From positions 1 through 11,014 of the forward strand of contig JAFLJX010000193.1 in NCBI GenBank assembly GCA_022712785.1: a stretch of DNA of 11,014 nucleotides, read 5' to 3'. Below, in pieces: positions 1-5,425 of this stretch. The DNA is from Mycoplasmatota bacterium (lineage in GTDB: Bacteria > Bacillota_I > Bacilli_A > Izemoplasmatales > Izemoplasmataceae). Within the stretch, counting starts at the first letter, position 1. Each line of letters opens with the position of its first letter. Both the position numbers and the translations under genes were made by a program. The notes beneath the pieces were generated by a model. That model worked only from the letters and a program-made list of their open reading frames with translations. It was not told where the DNA came from and made no database searches.

Positions 1-51
1 TGGATATATTACTTCTGCCATGCTAGTAACAATGACTAAAAAATAATATTA

Positions 52-693
52 TTAATAAGGAATTATTGGATCTGTTACTTTGATAATAACTATACCTTCA
101 TCAATATATGCTTGAATTATATCCAAGTCTTGATTAATATCAGAGATACCGACTTCAATAACATTATTTCTGATATCTAGACCAACCATTAAAAATCCGT
201 TTTCTTCAATATTTAATGACAATATTTTAAACACTTCTCTTAATTGAGTGTAACTATATGATACTAATATATATTTAATATTCTCATTTGTAAGTAAATC
301 AATTAATTCTACTGGAGATGAGTTAGTTATACAAACAACATAAATACCTTCAGCATTTATATAATATCCTGCAAAACTAACATTGTACTCCTCATAAACA
401 GTTCTGATTGTTTGATTAGGAAAGTTTCCATCATCAAATATATCACTCTCTAGTTCTTTTTTCAATATCTTATTCTCGCTTTCTAGAGCTTCTACTCGCA
501 CCATAGAAAAGATACCTAATGAAAACAATAATATTAGTAACAAAAATGTATTAAAAACTAAAGGAGAAATATGTAAAACATTATTATTTTCCCCTTTTAG
601 CATCAAATTAATACCACTGTAGTATTTTCTCCAGTATAGCATACCAATCAAAAAAGTAGTTAAAATCAGCCCGATAATATACAAATAATTCAT
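52..693 (-). CDS. Membrane protein with two N-terminal helices and an outer domain resembling the pro-region of the neighbouring protease
   Basis: A 213-residue protein that I cannot assign to a named family. Hydrophobic segments lie at about residues 3-20 and 47-65, followed by a short heptad-like charged stretch (about 66-83) and a soluble alpha/beta domain (about 100-213). By eye, that domain follows the same pattern as the pro-region of the serine protease encoded at 1335-2486: FAGYYINAEG against YGGAFFEKDE, VSYSYTQLREVFKIL against VQYSQKQLDNEIIIL, and NNVIEVGIS against DNTLVIVIS. An AGGAGG ribosome site (699-704) lies 5 bases before the ATG and overlaps the stop codon of the LytTR gene, so the two genes are probably translationally coupled. 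Two consecutive TAA codons end it. In LytTR regulatory systems such as HdrRM and BrsRM the second gene is a membrane inhibitor of the regulator; a similar role here, or inhibition or sensing of the protease, is inference. Confidence 0.8.
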   Translation of the reverse strand: MNYLYIIGLILTTFLIGMLYWRKYYSGINLMLKGENNNVLHISPLVFNTFLLLILLFSLGIFSMVRVEALESENKILKKELESDIFDDGNFPNQTIRTVYEEYNVSFAGYYINAEGIYVVCITNSSPVELIDLLTNENIKYILVSYSYTQLREVFKILSLNIEENGFLMVGLDIRNNVIEVGISDINQDLDIIQAYIDEGIVIIKVTDPIIPY

Positions 694-702
694 ATAATCC
701 TC

Positions 703-1152
703 CTATACACCTATTTTTTTTCTAAAATTATTCAAATAAATTCTTGTTACATATACTTCTAAGTTATTCTTTAGTATAATTTTTAGTCTAGAATTATATT
801 GAGGAACTACCTCAAATATTTTCGCTATAGCTACAATCTGTGATTTATTAATACGTAATACTTTATTATCCTTAAAAATACCTTCTATCTCATATAACTT
901 TTCTCTGATTGTATACTGCTCATCTCGAGTATGCAATATTACTTTATGAGCAAAACTCTCTATCAGATAGATATCATTAAACATAATTATTCTTGAAGTC
1001 CCCTTATTATCAACACCTACTATAGTTTTCTGGATATATTCCAATTCTCGGAATAGTAACTCTGAATCATCAGAAATACTAAATCCACCTTTTGTTAACA
1101 TACCACAATATTTCTCATAATTCTCTTCTTTACAAATCAATTTTATGTTCAT
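703..1152 (-). CDS. LytTR-domain DNA-binding transcriptional regulator
   Basis: A 149-residue protein whose C-terminal two thirds (about residues 45-147) read as a LytTR DNA-binding domain: a beta-rich start (GTSRIIMFNDIYLIES), the hallmark RINKSQIVAI segment and a closing RIYLNNFRKKIG. There is no receiver domain; the first 45 residues are short and uncharacterised, so this is not a classical two-component response regulator. I chose the ATG at 1152 because GGAGGG sits 6-7 bases ahead of it; a longer reading to 1221 has no ribosome site and adds unrelated sequence. A perfect TATAAT (1172-1177) lies just upstream as a possible -10 box, with only a weak -35. It directly precedes the membrane protein at 52-693, the gene order of LytTR regulatory systems (HdrRM, BrsRM), where the membrane partner restrains the regulator. 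Its targets are unknown. Confidence 0.88.
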   Translation of the reverse strand: MNIKLICKEENYEKYCGMLTKGGFSISDDSELLFRELEYIQKTIVGVDNKGTSRIIMFNDIYLIESFAHKVILHTRDEQYTIREKLYEIEGIFKDNKVLRINKSQIVAIAKIFEVVPQYNSRLKIILKNNLEVYVTRIYLNNFRKKIGV

Positions 1153-1245
1153 ATAATCCCTCCACGAATAAATTATATGCCCTTTACTATAATAAATCAC
1201 TAAAAAGTACATATGATACATATATTATTCCACAAGATGCAAATT

Positions 1246-1280
1246 AATAAAACCCCTATATTTAAAAAAGGGGTTTTATT
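1246..1280 (-). terminator. Intrinsic terminator after the protease gene, nearly symmetrical
   Basis: Two 11-base arms, AATAAAACCCC (1246-1256) and GGGGTTTTATT (1270-1280), are perfect reverse complements around a 13-base loop. On the minus strand the hairpin follows the protease stop (1335) and runs into a T-rich tail, separating protease mRNA from the LytTR gene. The plus strand is also T-rich, so it may work in both directions. Confidence 0.8.
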
Positions 1281-1334
1281 TAAGCATCTATCAACTCAAT
1301 ATCTTCAATATTTTAAAACAGAGATATTTCGTAT

Positions 1335-2486
1335 TTAATAGTTCGTTAAATCTAAATCTGAAAATATATGATCTACAGTCGTGTATATAGTTGTAGATGT
1401 ATTACCACCGCTCAGCACTCCCATAACCATTCTATGTGATGTAGCACTACCAGCATACATCCAATATGTCAGAGCTGCTCCAGAATCTCCGTGATTTCCG
1501 ACAATATCAGTTACAACTGTATTGTTTAAAATTGTACCACTCATATTGACAGTTTGATTTGTGAGAGTTATTTCGCCACTAACTTTTCCAGACACGTCAC
1601 CATACATATAAACATTCGTTCCCTGAACCATATATGAAGAAACTGCCGAAGCTGAAATGTAAGTATCTCCATTCATAAATGTTTTGGTTGGAAGCCATGT
1701 TGTCCAATACCAAAGATCTCTAAGTTTTATAAATGCAGCATCAGTTGAACCTCCAAATTGCCAAGTACTTGTGTTTCCAACGTCACCAACATGATCCCCG
1801 CCATACCATATATCAGTACCATTTGTTGAATTTGAATCTTCTACACAATGCCCAGCGGTTACGACCCCTGGATCACCATTACTATTTTTAGCTGCAAAAC
1901 CAGAAGTACAAGTTCCAGGTGAACTACTATCAAAATATAGTTCTTCTCCATTTATTACGTATTTTACAAAAGTTTCAACCTTATCTGGCTCATATAATAT
2001 AATTAGATTGTTTAAAATACTTATTTCTTTAATTCTAAAACTATTCTCAATAAAATTGCTGCTAATCACTATTACTAATGTATTATCTTTTTCACTTCGA
2101 CCAATGGATTCAATTGATAATTCTTCCATATAGTCCTTAAGTATAATAATCTCGTTATCTAATTGTTTCTGAGAGTATTGCACAAATTTAATTCTAAATT
2201 CATCTTCTGGTTTCATGTTACGAATAAATTCTTCCTTATTTTTACTTGAAATATTAATTACTATCTCATCTTTTTCAAAGAAAGCACCACCATATATATC
2301 ATCAAAATTAATATATAGTTTTCCTCTTTCTAAAAAATCAATCAACTTATTTGTTTCTCTACTTTGCAATATATCTCTTTCAGTCATTTGTGATTCATGT
2401 GCGATTCCTGCTTTAACACTAGACAAAGAAATATTTCTAATAAATAATATTGATACAAGTGTAAATACAATAAATAATTTTTTCAT
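1335..2486 (-). CDS. Secreted chymotrypsin-fold (S1 family) serine protease with N-terminal pro-region
   Basis: A 383-residue preproprotein. Residues 1-26 are a Sec signal peptide (MKKLFIVFTL, hydrophobic core, ending SSVKA). Residues about 27-185 form a hydrophilic alpha/beta pro-region. The catalytic domain begins near the CTSGFAAK segment. The triad is visible: His213 in VTAGHC, Asp249 in STDAAFIKL and Ser335 in GNHGDSGAAL. Cys193 and Cys214 are placed for the disulfide that joins the first strand to the catalytic His loop in streptogrisin/alpha-lytic-type enzymes, whose pro-regions act as folding chaperones and inhibitors. The usual GDSGG is GDSGA. The start at 2486 has GGAGG 6-7 bases upstream; an earlier ATG at 2513 has none. 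The protein is Ser/Thr/Gly-rich and likely acts outside the cell. Substrate is unknown; maturation of the peptide encoded at 3407-3532 is only a possibility. Confidence 0.93.
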   Translation of the reverse strand: MKKLFIVFTLVSILFIRNISLSSVKAGIAHESQMTERDILQSRETNKLIDFLERGKLYINFDDIYGGAFFEKDEIVINISSKNKEEFIRNMKPEDEFRIKFVQYSQKQLDNEIIILKDYMEELSIESIGRSEKDNTLVIVISSNFIENSFRIKEISILNNLIILYEPDKVETFVKYVINGEELYFDSSSPGTCTSGFAAKNSNGDPGVVTAGHCVEDSNSTNGTDIWYGGDHVGDVGNTSTWQFGGSTDAAFIKLRDLWYWTTWLPTKTFMNGDTYISASAVSSYMVQGTNVYMYGDVSGKVSGEITLTNQTVNMSGTILNNTVVTDIVGNHGDSGAALTYWMYAGSATSHRMVMGVLSGGNTSTTIYTTVDHIFSDLDLTNY

Positions 2487-2714
2487 TTTTTTCCTCCATT
2501 TTTTAATACTCATTTTTATGACACACTGGAATTCATACATTACAAGCTTTAATTGTTTTTAATAAAATAATTATTTTACTTATTATGTAGCCCTGATACA
2601 ATTATCATAACACCTTTATTTTTGTGGAGTCATATGTCATTTATTAGATTACCACTACAATCATGCACTTAAATATCTCCATCTTTATAGGTATCCTGTT
2701 CTATAATTTATATT

Positions 2715-2737
2715 TTACATTTTGGTGCTCCTTCCTT
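2715..2737 (-). other. Strong ribosome site followed at once by ATG-TAA (start-stop or decayed gene start)
   Basis: On the minus strand AAGGAAGGAGC (2728-2737) precedes ATG (2718-2720) by seven bases, and the next codon is TAA (2715-2717). It lies 11 bases after the HNH gene's stop, as a further operon gene would. The following 150 bases contain short coding-like stretches broken by stops. It could be the start of a dead gene or a minimal start-stop element; I see no intact product. Confidence 0.35.
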
Positions 2738-2748
2738 ATTAATTTTTG

Positions 2749-3021
2749 CTACACAATATATTTGAGTTTTATCTGTTCATCTCCATTACTAGCATTATTC
2801 TTCCAATGTAAAGGTTGAAGGTTAGATAATGCGTCTATACCATTTTTTGATTTAGGTTTGATATGATCAACATCCCAACCAAAACTACTGTTATGGTCTC
2901 CATATGCCGACTTTGCTATTACTGCACCGCATCTATCTTTTCTTTTCACTTTTGGATTAACTCATGGTATTTCTTTTACTTTTTCCCATACTTGATTAAC
3001 TACTAAATCTGATAAACTCAT
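2749..3021 (-). pseudogene. HNH endonuclease, interrupted by an in-frame TGA at codon 20
   Basis: The frame from the ATG at 3021 (GAGG seven bases upstream) reads MSLSDLVVNQVWEKVKEIP, then TGA (2962-2964), then VNPKVKRKDRCGAVI through a typical small HNH core: CGAVI, SSFGWDVDHIKPKS, LSNLQPLHWKNN. Without the TGA it would be 90 residues, a normal size for this compact HNH family. From memory, relatives have a glycine after the proline at this spot, so a single GGA to TGA change explains the break. A GTG at 2947-2949 gives a 66-residue open remainder that keeps the HNH core but has no ribosome site. Its ATG overlaps the stop of the -1 extension of the upstream small gene (ATGA, 3018-3021), so the two were once coupled. 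It is probably a dead or suppressed nuclease gene from a mobile or phage-like cassette; a sequencing error is possible. Confidence 0.75.
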
Positions 3022-3128
3022 TTTTTTACCTCTTCTCTTTTTTTACTACTAACTTTTAGTATATTATTTAAATACTTAAGTATTGATAAACTATTATAGT
3101 GAGCATCTTTACTTAAAGTGAATTCGCT
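3018..3128 (-). other. Open -1 frame continuing the small gene at 3113-3325 up to an ATGA overlap with the HNH gene
   Basis: Within the small gene, seven consecutive A residues on the minus strand (3128-3134), read A-AAA-AAA in frame, come shortly before its stop. Slipping back one base opens 36 further codons (SEFTLSKDAHYNSL...KKREEVKK), which end in a TGA overlapping the HNH gene's ATG by four bases (ATGA). Such an overlap is typical of an intact operon junction, so the longer reading (about 102 residues) is probably the ancestral or real product. The cause may be programmed slippage, a one-base deletion or a homopolymer sequencing error. Confidence 0.6.
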
Positions 3129-3325
3129 TTTTTTATGTTCTCTATTTCATCGCAGCACCATTCAAACAATCTTTCGACTAAAAAAGAAAACTTAATCTTA
3201 TCTTTAGGATATTCAATACTAGTTAATTGATTAGCATAACTCATAATATAATTATCATTACTGTACTGTTTTATTGTTTGTCTTAAACCTTCTATTTTAA
3301 CCATCATTATTTTTTGTAATTCCAT
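3113..3325 (-). CDS. Small uncharacterised helical protein, possibly frameshifted near its end
   Basis: A 70-residue reading I do not recognise. It has AAGGA eight bases before the ATG, so translation is credible. The sequence is charged and mainly helical in character (KIMMVKIEGLRQTIKQYSND, then FSFLVERLFEWCCDEIENIKK), with no signal peptide, so it is presumably cytoplasmic. After residue 66 the reading ends in ANSL-stop, but the -1 frame entered at an A7 run continues for 36 codons to a four-base overlap with the HNH gene; the true protein may therefore be about 102 residues. It lies between the peptide precursor (81-base gap) and the broken HNH gene, all on one strand. Its small size and place beside a nuclease gene could suit an immunity or accessory role, but nothing in the sequence shows that. 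Confidence 0.6.
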   Translation of the reverse strand: MELQKIMMVKIEGLRQTIKQYSNDNYIMSYANQLTSIEYPKDKIKFSFLVERLFEWCCDEIENIKKANSL

Positions 3326-3351
3326 AATATCTTCCTTTCTCGAATCACATA

Positions 3352-3381
3352 CGAAAATGTAGATGAAATCTACTATTTTCG
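3352..3381 (-). repeat. Hairpin between the peptide gene and the small helical gene
   Basis: On the minus strand CGAAAAT, one bulged A, GTAGAT, a TTC loop, ATCTAC and ATTTTCG form a 13-pair stem. It lies 25 bases after the peptide stop codon and has no T-run after it, so it is a poor intrinsic terminator. It could be a 3'-protecting or processing structure that raises peptide mRNA over the downstream genes. Confidence 0.55.
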
Positions 3382-3406
3382 CAGCCTACCTTATTATTCT
3401 CTGTAA

Positions 3407-3532
3407 TTAATCTATTTCAACATCTTCATAAGTAATCTCATCAAAGTCTGCAGATACACTTGTTGAATTTAGATTAACTAAAGTAAATAGACATCCTAGA
3501 ATAATTGCAAGCAACGCAACTCTTTTTTTCAT
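3407..3532 (-). CDS. 41-residue secreted peptide precursor, candidate signalling pro-peptide
   Basis: A short gene with a near-ideal ribosome site (GGAGG, six bases before the ATG). Residues 1-28 form a clean Sec signal peptide: a KKR start, the hydrophobic core VALLAIILGCLFTLV and an SVSA end suited to signal peptidase I. What remains is a 13-residue very acidic tail, DFDEITYEDVEID. The plan (signal peptide plus short tail, next to a divergent helix-turn-helix regulator with a long helical C-terminal half) is that of PapR-type pheromone precursors of RNPP systems. No lantibiotic or double-glycine leader is seen, and Cys14 lies inside the core without a convincing lipobox. Whether the full tail or a shorter C-terminal piece is active cannot be told. 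It may share a transcript with the genes at 3325 to 2749. The function as a signal is inference from layout. Confidence 0.75.
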   Translation of the reverse strand: MKKRVALLAIILGCLFTLVNLNSTSVSADFDEITYEDVEID

Positions 3533-3552
3533 TTTTTACCTCCATACATTTA

Positions 3553-3561
3553 TGTTATACT
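3553..3561 (+). promoter_or_regulatory. Candidate extended -10 promoter for the regulator gene
   Basis: TGTTATACT matches the extended -10 pattern (TGn followed by TATACT) and lies about 57 bases before the regulator's ATG. No good -35 box is present, which suits an extended -10 or an activator-dependent promoter. It lies between the two divergent genes. Confidence 0.45.
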
Positions 3562-3579
3562 AAAAATATAGAAGTTTGT

Positions 3580-3595
3580 AGGACCTGCAGGTTCC
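3580..3595. promoter_or_regulatory. Near-palindromic 16-base site between the divergent regulator and peptide genes, candidate operator
   Basis: AGGACCTGCAGGTTCC is an imperfect inverted repeat centred on CTGCAG. It is clearly more GC-rich than its surroundings, lies just downstream of the regulator's likely start point and upstream of the peptide gene. It could be a regulator binding site. It can also fold as a small bulged hairpin followed by GTTTTT, so a leader attenuator is a rival reading. Confidence 0.4.
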
Positions 3596-3617
3596 GTTTT
3601 TGAAGGGGAGGATAATT

Positions 3618-4577
3618 ATGGATAACGATAGATCAAGATATATTTATCATCTTGATAGTATAAGAATAAAGAAAAAAATTACAGTTGATGAAATGTGTAA
3701 TGAGATATGTAGTGATCGCCAGTATCGAAAATATTTATCGGGCATTAATAATATTAGTGATAAAAGAATAATGGAATTTTGCAATAGATTAAGTATTAGT
3801 GCTAGAGATTTTTATTATAGTATAAATGAGAAAGATCTATATGATTATCAAATTGTTAGAAACTTATATTATAAAATATGCAATAAGAAATACTCAAAAG
3901 TAACAAAGTCACTTGATAAACTAAGTAAAAGGGATAATTTAAACAATCAAAATACTAGATTCTATGAATACTGTAAAACAAGGTTTTTATCTGAAAAAAA
4001 GCAACTTAGAAAAGAAGATGCTTATAGACAGTATTCTGTTATTGTAGATTATCCAAATTGTATAAAAAACAATGCATTTGATTCTGTTGATGTAATTACT
4101 ATTCTTTGTATAGCCCACATAGAAATTAAAGTACAGATAGAAGATGCCATGAAGTTATTAATTAGAATCTTAAATGATCGAAACATATTATATTTAAGTG
4201 CAGAAAACAAAAATATCTTACCTCCGATATATTCAAGTGTTTCAATCATGCTAGGAAAATTGGAGAAATACCAGGAGTGTATTAGAATAGCGGACAATGG
4301 TGTTGAATATTGTATTAAGTACTCTCTTAATAAATCGTTGTCAAGAATATACTATTCTAGAGCTATAACCTATAAAAAGTTAGACTTTATTGATAAAGCT
4401 GAATTTAATGCTGCTTTGTGTTTCTCAAATGTGCTATCTCGTAACAATACTAAAGAAACAAATTACTTCTTTAAATTACTATCAAAAGACTTTAAGCAAG
4501 ATCCCTTTAGATTAATTAGTAAGAATAAGGATTATTTCATTCAAAAAGATTCAAATAAAAAAGGACCCAATAGTTAA
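3618..4577 (+). CDS. Helix-turn-helix regulator with long helical C-terminal region (RNPP/Rgg-like, candidate peptide receptor)
   Basis: A 319-residue protein. Residues about 7-67 form an XRE-type helix-turn-helix domain (LDSIRIKKKITVDEMC, then CSDRQYRKYLSG, then KRIMEFCNRLSISARDFY). The remaining 250 residues are helix-rich and contain TPR-like pairs, for example YSSVSIMLGKLEKYQECIRI and YYSRAITYKKLDFIDKAEFN, with a Lys-rich end. Length and plan match RNPP regulators (Rgg, PlcR, PrgX, NprR), which bind re-imported peptides in their TPR domain and switch DNA binding. I chose the ATG at 3618, with GGGGAGG seven bases upstream, over an in-frame TTG at 3600. It is transcribed away from the secreted peptide gene at 3407-3532, the obvious candidate ligand source. 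Its stop codon lies inside the terminator stem. Family assignment rests on motif reading only; a non-peptide-sensing HTH/TPR protein remains possible. Confidence 0.8.
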   Translation: MDNDRSRYIYHLDSIRIKKKITVDEMCNEICSDRQYRKYLSGINNISDKRIMEFCNRLSISARDFYYSINEKDLYDYQIVRNLYYKICNKKYSKVTKSLDKLSKRDNLNNQNTRFYEYCKTRFLSEKKQLRKEDAYRQYSVIVDYPNCIKNNAFDSVDVITILCIAHIEIKVQIEDAMKLLIRILNDRNILYLSAENKNILPPIYSSVSIMLGKLEKYQECIRIADNGVEYCIKYSLNKSLSRIYYSRAITYKKLDFIDKAEFNAALCFSNVLSRNNTKETNYFFKLLSKDFKQDPFRLISKNKDYFIQKDSNKKGPNS

Positions 4578-4598
4578 TTTAACTATTGGGTCACTTTT
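4564..4598 (+). terminator. Strong intrinsic terminator of the regulator gene
   Basis: GACCCAATAGTTA (4564-4576) and TAACTATTGGGTC (4580-4592) form a perfect 13-pair stem with a three-base loop, followed by ACTTTTTT. The gene's TAA codon is part of the hairpin, so the regulator transcript has almost no 3' tail. Confidence 0.92.
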
Positions 4599-4916
4599 TT
4601 AAAACTAATTAAATTTGTTGTAGTGTATCATTTTTTAGTGAGTTTTTTGTAATCTTTATTTGGTTCAATACCAATTATATGTTAAATACTATTGGAAAAA
4701 TATTTCTCGTTATCAGGACAGATTTAGTGTTCCAATTGTATAGTTTGTCAGGTATGCTTTGTTAAGTATTCACTCACTACTACTATATATATCCCAAAAA
4801 TGTCAACACTAGTTTTTGCTACAACAACAAAATTTGAAATGTTTGTGCAACCCAAAAAGTATCCAAATTCTATATTTTTCTTTTCCCATAAAAGTTGCTT
4901 TTGTTTTTAAATACTT
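4599..4916. other. Gene-free AT-rich stretch between two converging transcripts
   Basis: I find no supported gene here. The longest readings are short and lack ribosome sites. A small inverted repeat (TTGGT, five bases, ACCAA) occurs near 4660, and TGTCAA at 4801-4806 reads as a lone minus-strand -35 box without a properly spaced -10. It may be decayed sequence at the border between the accessory region and the PTS operon. Confidence 0.5.
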
Positions 4917-4934
4917 AAAATAAGACTATCTTAT
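4917..4934 (-). terminator. Weak intrinsic terminator at the end of the PTS operon
   Basis: On the minus strand ATAAGA, a TAG loop and TCTTAT form a six-pair stem followed by TTTTAAG, 15 bases after the EIIA stop codon. The stem is short and AT-rich, so it is a modest terminator, but it is the only candidate before the gene-free stretch. Confidence 0.4.
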
Positions 4935-4948
4935 GTTGTTTTTACCAA

Positions 4949-5425
4949 CTATATGCTATTTTTAATTTTGAATTTAAATATTTCATCACTTACATTAACA
5001 TCTTTTTTTAAGTTCTTTTTTATTTTTAGGTTTGTTGTAGAATCTGTAACTATGACAATAACATCAGTATCTTTTCCTTGTTCTTTAATATAAGCAAAAT
5101 CCACTTCAATAATAGGTGTTCCAATTTTAAGTGGTTTATTTAAGTCATCTATTAACCTTTTAAAACCTTTTCCTTTTAGCTCAACGGTATCGATACCTAA
5201 ATGAATCAATACTTCGAAGTGATCATCAGTAACAATTGTAAATGCATGATTTGATTCAAACATGTGATCAATTTTACCACTACATGGGGAACAAATGAAG
5301 TCGCTTGCTGGTTCAATAGCAATTCCATCCCCAACCATTTTACTTGAAAATACAGGATCATTAACTTTTGTTATATCTTTTGTAGTACCCTTTACAGGTG
5401 AATACATTATAGTATTTTTACTCAT
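4949..5425 (-). CDS. PTS glucose-type EIIA component
   Basis: A 158-residue cytoplasmic phosphocarrier of the EIIA-Glc family. It shows the family order: an N-terminal SPVKG segment, GDGIAIEPASD, CSPCSGKI, the first histidine in FESNHAFTIVT (His60) and the phosphorylated histidine in EVLIHLGIDTVELKG (His75). It would take phosphate from HPr and pass it to the EIIB domain of NagE, which has no EIIA of its own. An upstream ATG at 5431 is in frame, but AGAAGG lies only two bases before it and eight bases before the ATG at 5425, so I prefer 5425. The start overlaps the stop of the antiterminator gene (ATGAGTAA), implying translational coupling. It is the last gene of the operon. Confidence 0.93.
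   Translation of the reverse strand: MSKNTIMYSPVKGTTKDITKVNDPVFSSKMVGDGIAIEPASDFICSPCSGKIDHMFESNHAFTIVTDDHFEVLIHLGIDTVELKGKGFKRLIDDLNKPLKIGTPIIEVDFAYIKEQGKDTDVIVIVTDSTTNLKIKKNLKKDVNVSDEIFKFKIKNSI

Noticed and set aside
1..48. Hydrophobic open frame at the left edge on the minus strand (YYFLVIVTSMAEVIYP)
   Set aside because: No ribosome site before its ATG at 21 and too little sequence to support a gene.
1208..1223. Direct repeat TACATAT-GA-TACATAT upstream of the LytTR gene
   Set aside because: Spacing (period 9) does not fit LytTR sites, which I recall as 9-base repeats about 12 bases apart, and such AT-rich repeats arise easily by chance here.
2215..2562. Open plus-strand frame of 115 codons opposite the protease start
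   Set aside because: Opposite strand of a clear coding gene, no ribosome site and no family pattern; other long frames opposite the nag genes (6720-6965, 7152-7337, 7789-8001, 8580-8786, 10500-10724) and opposite the regulator (4049-4297) fail for the same reasons.
2962..2964. TGA read as tryptophan (Mollicutes code)
   Set aside because: All Trp codons in the long genes are TGG, no other gene has an in-frame TGA, and the expected residue here is glycine.
3071..3084. Perfect palindrome AATACTTAAGTATT
   Set aside because: Fully AT-type apart from two C/G pairs, within the coding-like -1 frame of the small gene and not near a promoter; likely chance.
3600..3617. TTG start adding six residues to the HTH regulator
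   Set aside because: The ATG at 3618 has GGGGAGG at ideal spacing; the TTG start would place that ribosome site inside the gene.
4809..4889. 26-codon minus-strand frame (MGKEKYRIWILFG...)
   Set aside because: No ribosome site, no recognisable pattern, Cys-rich end from repeated TGT; probably chance.
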